DNA of 64,000 nucleotides from Protopterus annectens. Lineage: Eukaryota; Chordata; Ceratodontiformes; Protopteridae. Shown here piece by piece: positions 46,546-58,325 of the stretch. The notes under the pieces are model-generated. The model was not told where the DNA came from. It saw nothing but the letters and a program-made list of their open reading frames with translations, and did no database searches. Positions within the stretch are counted from its first letter, which is position 1. Every line of letters starts with the position of its first letter. The translations under genes were made by a program, and so were the position numbers. The DNA lies in the NCBI RefSeq assembly GCF_019279795.1, contig NC_056733.1:1996742804-1996806803 (forward strand). Reading direction: 5' to 3'.

Positions 46546-47779
46546 AGGGTGCAAACCGAGAGGCCAGAGCTCCATGGTATATCTGTTTACATGTGGATAA
46601 CCAAGAACTCCTGCTGTATTCCACACTGTAGTACAGAAACTGAAGGCATCTCTGAGGGCTTATAGTGTTATGAAATGAGACCTCAACAGAACTGTAATAT
46701 TGAACTCATTTGTGTAAAAATTATAAAGTATCTGGGTAACTGTAATTTTTAAAAACAAAAACTGAATGTACTATATTGTTGTAAGTTTAGGCCTATGACT
46801 CCTATGGCCAATATCTGTTTCTGCATATACAATTTGTGGGGTCTCTGTCTGCCGCACAAACACAGCAGAGACAGCGCCTTTCTCGGTATCTAGTTAACAA
46901 TTTAATAAAGTTGTGATCCAGTCCTTGATGTCGACCCTATCAGCAGAGCCAGATCAAGGTCAAATGGGGCCCTTGGCACAGTAATAGATCGGGGCTCCCC
47001 CAAAGCAGCTCCTCCTGTTGCAACCCCCCCAAAGTAGCCTTTTCCGCAGCCATTTCAGTGTTCCATTACTTGGCTATTTCTCCCCAGTTACCATGAACAC
47101 TGTTCAAACCTGTCAATGTGCATACTGCTTTCTTATTTACTTCTACAATGATCACAGATATTGAAATAAAATAACACAAACACTTATAGCCATTTGCTTA
47201 ATAAACAATACAGTCTCACAATGAAAATAGACGTAGCATGTGCAGCAAACTTATCTGCCCCTGAAACTCACATTCATTAAAATGGCATTAAAACTCACAT
47301 TCAAAGAAAATGCATCTGGCCAGTGGAGGATTAAGTTTACCTTTGGGCTGTTTTCAAACCATAGGCTCCTTGCACACATTTTTAGGGCCATGCATACATG
47401 TATGTGTTCTTTGATTCACCTTCCTGATTATATTAAATTACATTCCTTGTATAATACAGCACCACTTGTTAGAATGTGTTTTAAAATTGTAGTTTTGAAC
47501 ATTCTTTCAGTATGCAGTGAAGCAAAATGCATGAACCAATAATGACAAAACCACCCATTTCAGAACATGTAAATCATAAAACGCCACTCAGACATCTGTC
47601 ATTACAATCCACCAATATCAGTCAATAAGACAATATCTGCAGAAGTAAAAGTCATCTGAATAATTCCGCATTAAAGAGAACTGTATCTAATGAAACTGGC
47701 AACAACTTTATATTTCAGTGTTTCATCTACAAATTCAGTGCCTGCTGTCCTTGAAGAATTAAATTGCAGATGTTACATT
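46546..47779. other. No recognised feature
   Basis: Mixed AT-rich sequence with a short GC-rich patch near 46980-47045. The patch near 46840-46960 resembles an LTR end in style only. Confidence 0.4.
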
Positions 47780-48045
47780 AAAAAAAAAATTGGTACGCTG
47801 GTAATATTGCAGTAGGGAATGACTGACAAGTTCATAGTTATAGGCATCTCATACAAAGGAGGGCACAATCAGAAGTGTAGAACCCCTATTCTCCCCCTTA
47901 AAATGCACCAAATAATCAGCAATTGAGAGGGCACTGCAATACCAGCACTCTGTGGTGTGGGAGTCAAATCCACAGCCTTCTGCAGCAAAGGCAATTATGC
48001 TACTAACACTGTTTTCAAATTCTACAGTGACTACCATTTCTTAAA
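47780..48045 (-). mobile_element. tRNA-derived SINE with A-rich tail
   Basis: The minus strand starts near 48040 with a tRNA-like head: GTTAGTAGCATAATTGCC and a B-box-like GGATTTGACTCCC. The body follows (GTGCTGGTATTGCAGTGCCC, then GGTTCTACACTTCTGATTGT) and an A-run (T-run in minus) near 47780-47790. An 80-bp part of the body reappears at 60050-60130 in the opposite orientation with one or two differences. Confidence 0.7.
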
Positions 48046-48079
48046 CAAAACAGTTAGTTGCATATTGAAAACAGACTTA

Positions 48080-48760
48080 GGGCCAGATTCAGGAAGGCTT
48101 ACACGGAGTTCAAGAGTAGTGTAAGCCTCCGTGTAAGCCTCCCGATTCAGGTACAGCCCAAACCTCCGTGTAAGAGAGAGCTAACACGTCTCTTACACGG
48201 ACTGGGCGTGGAAATGCTCAATACCTCATTTGCAGCTCCAAGATATGCAAATGAGGTATTTGAGCGATCCACGAAGCAGAAACCAGTCCGTGTAACGGAC
48301 GTGTTAGCTGCAGAAATGTACTCAGCTGACAACTGAGTACATTTCTGCAAAATCAAAAACGGAGCTATGTCAGCTCCAAATAAAGGGTGCATATGTGTCA
48401 TTAAGCATGCCAATGGCCAAATATGTGGCCATTGGCATGAAAAAGTGTTGCAAAAATAAGTTATTTAACTTTTTTTTTTTTCACGGGATTATTGTGTTTA
48501 ACTGCAGCACACCCACGCAAACGGGGTGCGCTACCTAAAACTGAAAACCGAAGCTTATAAGCCCACAATTGTGGGATTTATGTATTACATGGAATGTCAA
48601 TGGAGGGACTTGCAGACTAAAAACAATATGGCCTCCGTTTAGTGGTTGTCAAGGGGGGGAAGCTCCGTGTAAGATATGTAACTAAGCATTACTAGGCAAT
48701 CCTATGTAAATGAGGGTTACAATACTGAATCACACTGCCACATAGGTAATGAGCACTTTC
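48080..48760 (+). mobile_element. Left end of a PIF/Harbinger DNA transposon
   Basis: TTA (48077-48079), the usual Harbinger target site, is followed by GGGCCAGATTCAGGAAGGCT, a typical Harbinger-style terminus. The decamer TCCGTGTAAG occurs five times in the next 600 bp in both orientations (48098, 48128, 48165, 48192 and 48664), as expected for subterminal transposase-binding repeats. The matching right TIR was not found in the window. Confidence 0.65.
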
Positions 48761-49443
48761 TGAGTAGTGTAAGAGTTAGAGAAGGGGAGGAACAGAGTAA
48801 GAGGTAGGTGACATCACGGAGGAAGGATAGAAAGAAATGTCCCAGATTGGAGGGCAATGTAAGGTAACAGGTGACAGACCCACATCACCGGGGGAGGTGT
48901 GTCCCAACAGACGACTAGGAAAGTCAAGCAATTGAGGCTATACGCTATCCCTACACTCACAGTTTCTTGATATCGTGCATCTTGTGCAGCGCGTGTAAGG
49001 CAGGTTTAACATGTGGGGCGTGTTGCAAACTGTTTACAACGGTTTCGCGGGCTGCGTGTGTAAGGCAGTGTCTTGTAGCGTTTTAGCATGAATCAACCTA
49101 GCTAACACCGTGTAAGGATGTGTGCACGCGTGTAACACTGTGTAGGGATGTGTGCGCGTGTTTAAGTGACTGTGAGCGTGTTTAAGCTGGTGTGCACATT
49201 GCTCCCCTCAGGAAACAGAGAGGAAACAGGAAACAACCAAAATACAGGGAAACTGCCAGGGAATACTGCTGGAGTTAATTGGTGGAAACAATTACAAGCA
49301 GGCAATTACACAGGCAGACTAGAAGCTCAGCCCAGCACTTAAAACACAACAAAGAGCAGTGAAGGCTGTTTCTCACAAGAGATACTGCCAGAAGCTAAGC
49401 TATCAGAATTGAAAACTGAAATAAAGCTGAACTCAGAGCAGAA

Positions 49444-50593
49444 ATGCTAGGGGCTGCCATGGCTATTATAATCAGGCATAGGCGAATTGCTGAGGGTGGT
49501 GACAATGCAGATGCTGACAGACAACCCAGAGTGAGGAGAAGGAGAAGAGTATACAGGCCCAGGGTCACCTACCATGGGTTACATGAGCTGGAGATAGTAG
49601 AGCGCTATAGAGTGGACAGAGAGCTCCTGCAGCAGATTGTGGAGCTGTGCAGGCCACACCTCACACACAGAACCAACAGAGGGGAACCCATCCCAGTGGA
49701 AACCAAGGTATGTGTTGGCCTAAGAATACTAGCAACAGGTACCTTCCAGAGACCAACTGGTGATATGATGGGGATATCACAGGCATCAGCCTCCAGGGTA
49801 CTGCACCAGTTCCTGGATGCCATGTCACCACATGTCAGTGATCATATATATGTCCCTAATGACCGTGAAGTTGTGGCCAGCAATATCGTCTCTTCCAGCA
49901 AATAGCGGGATACCCTGAGGTGCTGGGTGCAATAGACTGCACGCACATACGCATCAAAGCACCAGCCGGTGAGCGGGTAGAGTCTACATTAACCGCAAGG
50001 GATACCCCTCCATCAACTGCCAGGTCGTGTGTGATGCCCAGGGCATAATAATGAATGTGTGTGCTGGCTGCCCTGGGAGCTACCACGATTCCCACATCTG
50101 GCAACTGGCGCTGCTGTACCAATCATTTGCCTATGGGGACTTCCCACATGGACACCTAGTGGCGGATGCAGGTTATGCACTTGAGCCGTGGCTGATGACA
50201 CCCATCAGAAATGCACACACACCTGAACAGGAACGCCATAATGAGGCACACGCACAAACACGTAATATCATAGAGCGTGTGTTTGGGCTGCTCAAGTCAC
50301 GGTTCCGGTGTCTGGACACATCTGGTGGAGCTTTGCAGTACACACCAACTACATGTACCCAAATGATCATGATATGTGCTATGCTACATAATATGATCCT
50401 GCGGAAACAGCTGCAGCAGGACCAGCACAGGGCTGGGCCAAACATCCCCCCACCATTGCCAAGGCCACCACAGGCAGGGGGTGACTCGGAGGAGGAACAA
50501 CCTGACCTTGTCCCAGTAGGCAGAAGGAGGCGTGCCCAGTATGCCCTGGCCTTGGCAAAGAGGCAACGCATAGCACATATGCTTGGTCAGTAG
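49444..50593 (+). pseudogene. PIF/Harbinger transposase (HARBI1-like), frameshifted
   Basis: Three overlapping phases give one DDE_4 transposase of about 380 residues. N-terminal part (49444-49905): basic RRRRRVYRPR, then VCVGLRILATGTFQRP and helix-turn-helix MMGISQASASRVLHQF. Middle (about 49905-49980): YPEVLGAIDCTHIRIKAP with the first catalytic Asp. C-terminal part (from about 49982): VYINRKGYPSINCQVVCDAQ, GSYHDSHIWQ (second Asp), LVADAGYALEPWLMTPI and NIIERVFGLLKSRFRCL (catalytic Glu). Frameshifts near 49900 and 49982 disable it. All three catalytic residues remain readable. It cuts and pastes Harbinger DNA at TTA sites. It is probably autonomous in origin. Confidence 0.88.
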
Positions 50594-51049
50594 GAACATT
50601 GGGACTGATACCCGCTCTGACTCACTCATACAGTAACATGGATGCCTAACATGATACAACCTGCTTCCAAATGTACAGGGAGTGTAGTATGTGTATCCGA
50701 CAGAGGTGGCCCTGCAGCACCACCTGAGGCATGAATGCCATGTGTTAAGTAATGTAATATCATGTACAATATGCACACCTGAGGACCCCAACTAACATCC
50801 ATATCCACGCATATGACCCTGTGGAAACAGCTGCACGTCATACAGTGATGTACATGTGCAAAAACATGGAACAAGATACAAAATGAGGGTGTCTAGCAAT
50901 AAATAGCATGGATAACCACACACCCATGTTTGTACCACAACAAGAAGCAACATGGAATAGCCATGGTCAAAAAACAATGGCTAAAACCGACTACTACTAT
51001 ATAGCCTGCTGCAGACCACTGTCCTAATAGCAGGAACTGCCCCAGGCCT
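50594..51049. other. Harbinger interior or UTR
   Basis: Sequence after the transposase stop up to the CR1 tail. Minus-strand frames here are shadows with no domain. Confidence 0.4.
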
Positions 51050-51763
51050 ATGTCCATAGGTTCATACTAGGCTATCTGCCCTAGGGCATTAATAAGCCTA
51101 GGCCAGAGTTTTGTGGCGTCTGCCACCCCTGCAAGTTGATGGATATGCCCATTATTTTGCTGTGCCTCTGTCAAGCAGTGATACTGAGGTTATCCCTGGG
51201 GTATACCTGCAATCTCCCATCCATTGGTCAAGATCTCACTTGAACAAAGCCAGTGAGGTGCTCAGCCCCACATGTACCAGGATGTTGTTCCACAGCATAT
51301 GGACTCTCTGGGTGATGAATCTGTCCCTCCAGCACATCCTATTAATATCTGTGTTGAGGTTTAGGTCTCCTGCCCTTGTAGTTCTGATGGATGTAGAGGT
51401 CTTGAGGTGTAGCATGTTCATAAAGTCTGGGTTGGACATAGCCTTGTATGTCAGGCACAGATCACCTCTGAGCAGTCAGTAAGTGACTGAATACAGCTGG
51501 AATTCCTTCAGTCGGGCAGCATAAGAAATATGTTTGAGACCCTTTCACCTCCTGTCGAGGAATTTGTGGGCCCATCCAATCTGAATGGGGCAATGTATGC
51601 AATCATTGGTGTGATGAGTACAGGGGAACGATGACCTCCCTTGATCTAGATGTGAATCACTGCATGATGAGGTGGCCAATGTAGAAGGCCTTCCAAACTA
51701 CCCTGGCAATGTGAGTGTCAAGCAAAGGTCACTGTCAACCTGGGTGCCCAGGTCCCTGATAAC

Positions 51764-52402
51764 CTACGTTGTGCTTAGAGGATTGCCACCTAGATGGGAA
51801 GTAGTGGTAACCTTGTTCTTCCTGAAGGGTATGGCTATGCATTGTTTAGTGTTTAATGTAAGGCCATGGCCGTGGCACCAGTTATCTGTGTCTATGAGAC
51901 CCTTCTGAAGGATGTCTGTGTCAGATGGGTTTCCAGCTATGCTTCCCAGTTTGCAGTCATCTTCAAACTTTGTCAGCCATAATCCTCCTGTGTTTGCTCG
52001 TACTGCTGAAAAGTAGATACTGAACAAATGTGGGCCCAGGACTGAGCCCTGTGGGACACCACTTGTGACAGCTCTGGAGTGTGAACTGGCACCAGCAACT
52101 TTGACCCTGTGTGTTCCGTCACTTAGCCAATTTGCAACCCATGCTGTGATGTATGGGTTCACAATTAAGCTGGTGATGTTTTCAATGATACCTGAGTGGG
52201 GTATTGTGTCGAAAGCCTTTGCCAGGTCAAGGTAGGCTGTGTGGACTGCCTTGCCCACGTCAATGGCCTGGGTGAGTGTTTTGAAAAAGTCAACCAAGTT
52301 TAAAAGGCATGATCTGCCCTTGACAAAGCCAAACTGGATTAGATCCAATGTCTGCAAGTCCCATATGTCTTCATTTAGAATTCCCATTATGATCCTCTCC
52401 AT
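51764..52402 (-). pseudogene. CR1 reverse transcriptase
   Basis: The 212-residue minus frame starts inside RT (MERIIMGILNEDIWDLQTLD). It holds FGFVKGRSCLLNLVDFFKTL, HTAYLDLAKAFDTIPHSGII (first catalytic Asp), TSGVPQGSVLGPHLFSIYF and LTKFEDDCKLGSIAG. The catalytic block reads FEDD: both aspartates remain but the preceding residue is Glu instead of Ala. The next part NWCHGHGLTLNTKQCIAIPF follows. The RT copies CR1 RNA onto nicked DNA. The upstream fingers are in another frame (before a TAG near 52406). Confidence 0.88.
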
Positions 52403-53236
52403 AGCTTAGCAGAACAGGCTTGTCAAGCTGATGGGATGGTAGTTTCTGGGGTTGGTGGAGGCACCTCCTTTGTGAAGTGGGTCCACCATTGCTGTATGCC
52501 ACTCCTTGGGAACATATCCTGAGGTGAGGCTAAGATTAAACAGCTGCCCTAACTGCGGGTGTAATTACTCATTGAGTTCATGGAGCACACAACTGGGGAC
52601 ACCATCTGGTCCCATGGATAAAGTGTTTTCTGCCTTGGATTGAGCAGTTCCCACCCCAGCAGTGGAGATGTTTGGGGGCTACAATCCTCTGGTGTACATA
52701 CCCCCCCAGTTGGGGTGGGGGAGAAATCTGCACTGAACCTGTCAGTCAGTATGTTGCCAATGTCTGTAGGTGCAGTGATATCAACATTATTCTGAACTAA
52801 GTCTGAGCATATCTGGGAGTTTCCTCCCAGGTTTCAAACATATGTAAAAAAGGCCTCATGATTGTCCCTGGAGTCCTGAGTGGGTTTACTGTCAAAACAT
52901 GCCTCGGATGATTGTATGGGGGAACCCAGTGTTTTACTCACAATGAGCAGGGGTGCCTTCCCCCTACGGATTACGCTCTATCTTGTAGTAGCTCCTTCCT
53001 TGTGTTGTACAGCTTGTTTATGGCTAGGGTCCACCAGACTGGATGCTTGCCTGTGGTACAAAGAGTCATTATTATTTGGGATTGCCTGAACCATGCAGTC
53101 CTGGAGGTGCTGGTAGAAGGCATTTCTAAGTGATACAGTGGCTTGGGTAATGGTGTCTGCTGGCCTGGGGGCCTTGAAAGAGACCACACCAGTCCTCAGA
53201 AATGTGAAGTCGGCATTTGAGAAGGTCTTCACCGTT

Positions 53237-54050
53237 TCATTTCCCATCTGGGGTGTGGGTGGGATGTGGACTCCCACTGAGAATAGTCCATGATCTGATC
53301 TCACCAATGATGGGTATATGTCTGGTGTTGAACAGTGTGACCCCATGTTCGTGATGATGTGTTCTAGTATGTTGCCTCCACTTGAGGGGATTGGGACCAG
53401 TTGTTCCATGGCATTTCAGTGTATGAACTCTTGGAACCTTTGTGTTAGAGTGTTGTGGCATGATTAGTGATCCCAGTCTATATGTGGATAGTTGGAATCA
53501 CCCAGTAGGATGGTGTTTTGAGATACATTTATCCCCTTCAGTGTTTGCAGGATAGCTGTGTGAGGTACCTGAGTTTGAGCGGGTGGCATGTAACATGCTA
53601 CAAACTGCAGAGCAGTCTTGCCTACGGTCACTGGCACCTGGATGGTCTCTGATGCATCGTGTGTTGCCACCAACCATGAGGTGAGGGTGTCCTTGATGAA
53701 TATGGACACCCACCATCCTTCTTGGTGTTGTCGGGATGCTGGTGCCAGAATGCATGATATGAGGTAACACCCGATAGTGCCAGGGTGCTGTCAGAAGCTG
53801 TGAACCAGGTTTCAGGCACAGCACAGACATCAATGTGCTACATACTGAGAAGGGCATAGAGTGTGTGCAGCTTGAGGTTGAGACCTTGGGCATTGAGCAG
53901 CATTACCCTTAGTGTCTTTCCTTTACTGTGTTCTAGGGTGGTAGGTGTAGAATCTGAGTCTTGCATAAAAAGGCACAATGGGGTGGCAAGAGCATCATCT
54001 GAAATCCGGAAGCCCAGGGTGACGGATGCAAGCCGTCCCTTGCAAATCAC
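53237..54050 (-). pseudogene. CR1 AP endonuclease domain
   Basis: Several short minus frames join into the endonuclease. RVMLLNAQGLNLKLHTLYAL is the N-terminal motif (NARS/NAQG). Then come VPETWFTASDSTLALSGV (ETWL), FIKDTLTSWL, FVACYMPPAQTQ and ILLGDSNYPHIDWDH (GDFNxPxIDW). SDHGLFSVGV is the terminal SDHxxV block. The ETW glutamate, both Asp of GDxN and the SDH histidine are all present, so catalytic residues survived although the frame is broken at least three times. Confidence 0.82.
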
Positions 54051-54127
54051 CGTGGCCTGTCCAGCATGTCATCCCAGGCAGACAGACATTGGACCCCTTA
54101 GAATGACACCATAGTCTAAGCAAAATA

Positions 54128-54790
54128 CTACAGCTGATCATCTTGTCTCTGTTTATGTGGCATCATACTTGGTGAAGGTAGGATACTGCCGAAGGTCAGG
54201 GTCATACCTGCCTGGCCTACATAATCAGAGGGATCCTCTATGTCTCTTTCCATGTAGTCCAGGGAGGTACATCTCAGGTCGTTCACACCAGCATGGATTA
54301 TGACTGGGTCAGACCTGTACTTGCAGTTTAGTGACCTGAGTGCTTGCATTATGTGGTGGATTCCAGTGCCCGATAGGCAGCTTACTGTGACCTCCTCTGT
54401 ACCTGATCTGGTGAGTGGGACATCAGTGTGTCTGACTATGGAGTCACCTATGACAAGTGTGTCGGCATTGTGTTTGGCCTTAAGGGCTGTGACTGTTTGG
54501 CACACCAACTCTGTGGTCAATGTGTTGCATGTGCTGTGCCCTGTGGAGGCAGTTGTGTGAGTGTCTGCTGTGGTGGCCACCGCCATTCTGGTAGACTTCT
54601 GATCAGAGCCTCCGAGAGTGTCTCTGTGTGTCTATGTGTATGATCTTAAGTTGTGACAGTGCCATGTGAGACTGGATTAAAGATGTGTGTGTGGTTACCT
54701 TCACCCTCTCTGGTCTTGCTAGTCCTATGTTGAGAGAGCTCAGCCTCCACTTTGGCTATATAGTTGCATCTCTCACATGTATGTGTGTTT
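54128..54790 (-). pseudogene. CR1 ORF1 with SGNH-type esterase domain
   Basis: The main frame (54586-54128) has TLVIGDSIVRHTDVPL (GDS block with the nucleophilic Ser), VSCLSGTGIHHIMQAL (block with Gly) and DPVIIHAGVNDLRC (the GxND block). These are the SGNH/GDSL hydrolase blocks found in ORF1 of CR1 elements. The final DxxH block is unclear. Upstream (54700-54790) CERCNYIAKVEAELSQHR is a Cys-rich plus coiled-coil start, as in CR1 ORF1. ORF1 is an RNA-binding accessory protein; the esterase role is not settled. An in-frame TAA lies just before CERC, at about 54790. Confidence 0.82.
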
Positions 54791-55007
54791 TATGGCAGAA
54801 GGAGAGGGTTGTCAGTGTACATGAGGCAACTGTAACAGTGCCTCAATATTCCCAGGTTCACCAGCTGAGCAGGAGAGGACACTAGCAACTGATCCCTAGA
54901 CATGCTAGAAGGAATAGACAAAACAATGTTGGAATACAGGGAGATATCAAGCCCCCAAGCCACATCATACTGTTTGATTGACAATAGCTACACATACACC
55001 GGTGTTT

Positions 55008-56395
55008 CATAGTGTCATAGTGTACTACTAGGCTATCTGCCCTAGTGCATGTATAAGCCTAGCCATAGTGATGTGGCTATTGCCACCCCTTATAGTGGTA
55101 ATAAGTGTACAGAATAGATTCTGAATATTGTGCCTCTGGCTTAGTAGTGACACATTATGACCCCCTTACGTAATTGAATAACATGACTGTGTCTCTGTCT
55201 AGTCTGTGCCTCTGTCTCATATGCAGTTGTCCAGATGTCTCCTGAAGAGAGTCAGTGAGGGACTCTGTCAAACATGAACTGGGATACTCTGCTGGAGTGT
55301 GAGATGCCTCTGAGTTATGACTCTGTCCCTCCAGCATGTCCTATACATGTATGTGCTGAGGTTCAAATACTCAGCTCTCATGGCTCTGGTGGATTTGGAT
55401 TGCTTGCAGTGGAGTATGTCCACCAAATCCTGATTGGACATGGTCTTGTATGTCAGGCATAGGTCACCTGTAAGTATGCGGTATGACACTGAACAAAGCT
55501 GGACTTCCTCTATTCTGGAAGCATATGACATGTGTTGAAGAACCCTGATCTTCATGGTAGGTACTTTTTGGGTGCAAAGGTGCAAAAGGCAGGATCTGCC
55601 CTGTACAAAGCTGAACTAGGTGGGAACAAGGGTCCGTAGGTCAGTAATGTGTCTGTGTAAGAGCTCCATGACTCCTCCCATATCTTTGCAGACAAGGCTG
55701 GTTAAGCCTGTGTGGTGGTAGTTGCCATGGTCTGTGGAGGCATCCCCTTGTGGAGTGGGACCACTGTTGCCGTATGCCAGTGTTCAGGTACATATCCTGT
55801 AGCAAGACTAAGGTTAAATAGCAGTTGTATATATGGGTCCAGCCCTTCTGGAGTTCACATAGCATGCAACTGGAGATACCAGCAGGTCCCATGGATGCTG
55901 TGTACTTGTCTTTGCTGAGTGTGGCTCTCACATGGACATCCAAGATGACAGTGAGGTTACATACAGCAGTGATAACTATCTTGTTTTGGGGGTGAGGGAG
56001 GGTAAATCGCACTGAAGCTGTCCGCCGGAATGTTGCCAATATCTGTCAGGTCACTGGAATATATGTTGTTGTGTACCAACTCTGAGCATATCCGAGGGTT
56101 CACAACCAGGTGTCTGACATAACTGAAGAAAGCAGTGTGGTTACCTTCATTGTCTTTGGTGATTTATGTCCCCAAGTTGACCTTGCATGTCTTTATGAGA
56201 TAATGTAGCTTTCTACTAGTGCTGATCACAGCTGTCTTCCCTTTTGGAGATGTAGCTCTGTCTTGCATTAGTAACCCTCATCTGTCATACAGTTTGTTTA
56301 TGGCTGGGGTCCACCAGACAGGACACTTTCCCTTTGTGGAGAGGGTCCTGTTTTCAGTTGTGATTGTATGGTCCATGCTGTCTGACATCTAGCTA
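55008..56395 (-). mobile_element. CR1 with internal deletion
   Basis: Minus strand. The 3' part (55008-55565) carries MSYASRIEEVQLCSVSYRIL, RDRVITQRHLTLQQ and the tail TACTAGGCTATCTGCCCT on the plus strand. At about 55570 it jumps directly to the N-terminal RT block (QFSFVQGRSCLLH-like, 55570-55620), so the RT core of about 1.0 kb is missing. Upstream (55641-56390) is the ORF2 linker, read in several frames. The missing block contains the catalytic YADD region. Confidence 0.75.
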
Positions 56396-56945
56396 AGGGA
56401 GGTCATTCTGGTTCTGCAGTTATCTTTCATCAGCATTAGAAATGACCACAACAGCCCCTGTGGGTGTACCTCATGCACACACATCCAGCACCTGTAAAGT
56501 CCACAACAGTACCTCACCAGGAGTATGACAGAGCTGGAACACATGTAATGTGTAGTCTGATTAAACAGAGTGCAGCTCCACACACTGCCATGCTGTCCAC
56601 CCAGATGCAAGCTGTGCCTGATGTAGAAAGCCATGTCCAAGCTGGAATCAATGCACATGCTGCACCTTGTACAATCTGAATGGCAGGGAGCTATGCACAT
56701 GAGGGACCTGAACCCCAGCACTGACATATATAGGACAGGCTGTACTGCATTATCCAAAACACAGAAGCCACCCCGACACATGAGTAAACTACCAGTACAG
56801 GTTGTCCATAGAGACACTGGTTGAGTCCCCTCAACAGGAATCCTAATGAGTGGATGGGAGATGGGAGGTTTACCCTGGGTATCAATGTTATGTCACAGGT
56901 AGACAGAGGCACAGTATACTAAACAAGACATATGACATGTTGAAC
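56396..56945 (+). mobile_element. CR1 fragment in opposite orientation
   Basis: Plus strand, degenerate CR1 C-terminal domain: GGTCATTCTGG... reading KEVILVL-like at 56400, YLMHTHPAP near 56466, MSKLESMHMLHLVQSEWQG (56633) and RDLNPSTDIYRTG near 56703, and GVTFNP-like tail DEWMGDGRFTLGI near 56848-56885. It lies between two minus-strand CR1 pieces, which suggests an inversion or a separate insertion. Confidence 0.65.
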
Positions 56946-56984
56946 TATGCTTACAATGTGTTGATGGACAAACACATTCTCCAA

Positions 56985-58325
56985 CTAGCATTAGGTCAAG
57001 ATACCTCTTGAACACAGCCAGCAAGGTGCTCTGCCTCAAATGGACCAGGATTGTATTCCACAGCATAGGGAGTCTCCGAGTGATAACTCCATCCCTCCAA
57101 CATGTCCAACATACATCCCTGCTAAGGTGTAAGTCACCTGCACTAGTGGTTCAGGTGGATCTTCTGAGTCTGAGGTGGAGCATGCCCATTAATCTCTGTT
57201 TGGACATGGCCTTGCATGTCAGGCACATGTCACCTCTAAGCAGACGGTATGTGAGTGAATAGAGTGTGAGTGTCGTCAATCTGGCAGCATATGACAGCTG
57301 TTGGGGTTCCTTGATCCTTTAGGTGGGGGACAGTCAGGGTGTCTCCAATTGCTGCAGATGTTGTGTGAGATACAGCCAGAATAGGGCATTCGACTCGATC
57401 ACCGGTCTGATAAGTGAAGAGTACAGGGAACAATGACCCACTAGATCTGGATGTGAATCCCAGCCTGATCAGGTGGGCAATGTAGAAGGTCTTCCTAGCC
57501 ACTTTAGCAATGTGAGTCTCAGAAGAATGGCGACTGTTAACCTGGGTCCCCAGGTCCATGATAACCTCCTCTGTGCTTAGAGGATTGCCACCTATATGGT
57601 AGCTTGGGGTCACCTTGCTTTTCTTGAAGGGTATGTCTACACATGTTGTGCACTCTGACTTCAGGCCATGGCCCTGGCACCAGCTATCAGTTACTGTGAG
57701 TCCCTTCTGAAGGATATCTGTGTGTGATGCACTGTCCACTATGGTGCCCACTGTGCAGTCATCTGCTAACATTGTCATCCAAAGTCCTCCCATGTTGGCC
57801 TGTACTTCTGGGAAGTACATGACAAACAATGGGGGCCAAGGACTGAGCCCTGTGTGACACCACCTGTGACCAGCCTGGAGTCTAACATAGTGCCAGCAAC
57901 TCTAACCCTGTGGGTCCCGTCCTTAAGCCAGTTTGCAACCCATCTTGTGACATATGGGTTTACATTTCAGTTGTTAGGGTTTTCCACAATACCTGAGTGG
58001 GGTATTGTGTTGAAAGTGTTTGCAAGGCCAAGGTAGGCTGTATGGACTGCCTTTCCCCAACAATGGCCTAAGTGACCAATTTGAAGATGTCAACCCAGTA
58101 CAAAAGGCATGATCTGCCCTGACCAAGCCAAAATGGGATGGGTACAATGTCTGCATGTCCCCTATATCTTTGTTTATGAGCTCAATTATGATCCTCTCCA
58201 TAGATTTGCAGACTACACTTGTTAAGCTTATGGGGCAGCAATTAACAGGGTCTGTAGAGGCACTGCCTTTGTGCAGATGTGCACAACTGGACCCTAACCA
58301 GGCTGTTGTGCACACTATGGAAATG
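56985..58325 (-). mobile_element. CR1 fragment (RT and C-terminal domain)
   Basis: Minus strand. RT N-terminus at 58315-57974 (HKGSASTDPVNCCPISLTSV, ERIIIELINKDIGDMQTL), then YFPEVQANMGGLWMTMLADD with the catalytic block reading LADD at about 57755, and SWCQGHGLKSECTTCVDIPF, MDLGTQVNSRHSSETHIAKV in the 197-residue frame 57236-57829. The C-terminal part ends near 56985 without a CR1 tail. The element is therefore cut at both ends. Confidence 0.8.
57236..57829 (-). pseudogene. CR1 RT catalytic block and thumb, 197 residues
   Basis: Open minus frame beginning YFPEVQANMGGLWMTMLADD. The catalytic pair is kept with Leu-Ala before DD. Following blocks: DILQKGLTVTDSWCQGHGLK, VTPSYHIGGNPLSTEEVIMD and RKTFYIAHLIRLGFTSRSSG. 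After TSRSSG the reading leaves the CR1 pattern through a frameshift near 57420. It belongs with the fingers at 57974-58315. A plus-strand frame over the same bases is a shadow. Confidence 0.8.

Larger units (their letters stand above)
51050..54995 (-). mobile_element. Nearly full-length CR1 LINE with ORF1 and ORF2
   Basis: Minus strand, about 3.9 kb. ORF1 lies at 54128-54790: a CxxC motif CERCNYIAKVEAELSQHR followed by an SGNH esterase-type domain. ORF2 includes the AP endonuclease (54050 to about 53240), linker, RT (52402-51764) and C-terminal domain (51439-51236). The 3' end at 51050 has TAGGTTCATACTAGGC on the plus strand, the usual CR1 tail. It abuts the 3' end of another CR1 at 55008. 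Stops and frameshifts throughout. Confidence 0.87.

Noticed and set aside
46840-46960. Possible LTR end (TGTGGGGTCT ... polyadenylation-like AATAAAG)
   Set aside because: No partner LTR, no primer-binding site and no TSD could be seen.
49605-50571. Several long minus-strand frames opposite the Harbinger transposase
   Set aside because: They are shadows of the well-supported plus-strand DDE_4 reading.
53863-54643. Plus-strand frames opposite CR1 ORF1/ORF2
   Set aside because: Shadow frames; the minus-strand reading has recognisable esterase and endonuclease motifs.
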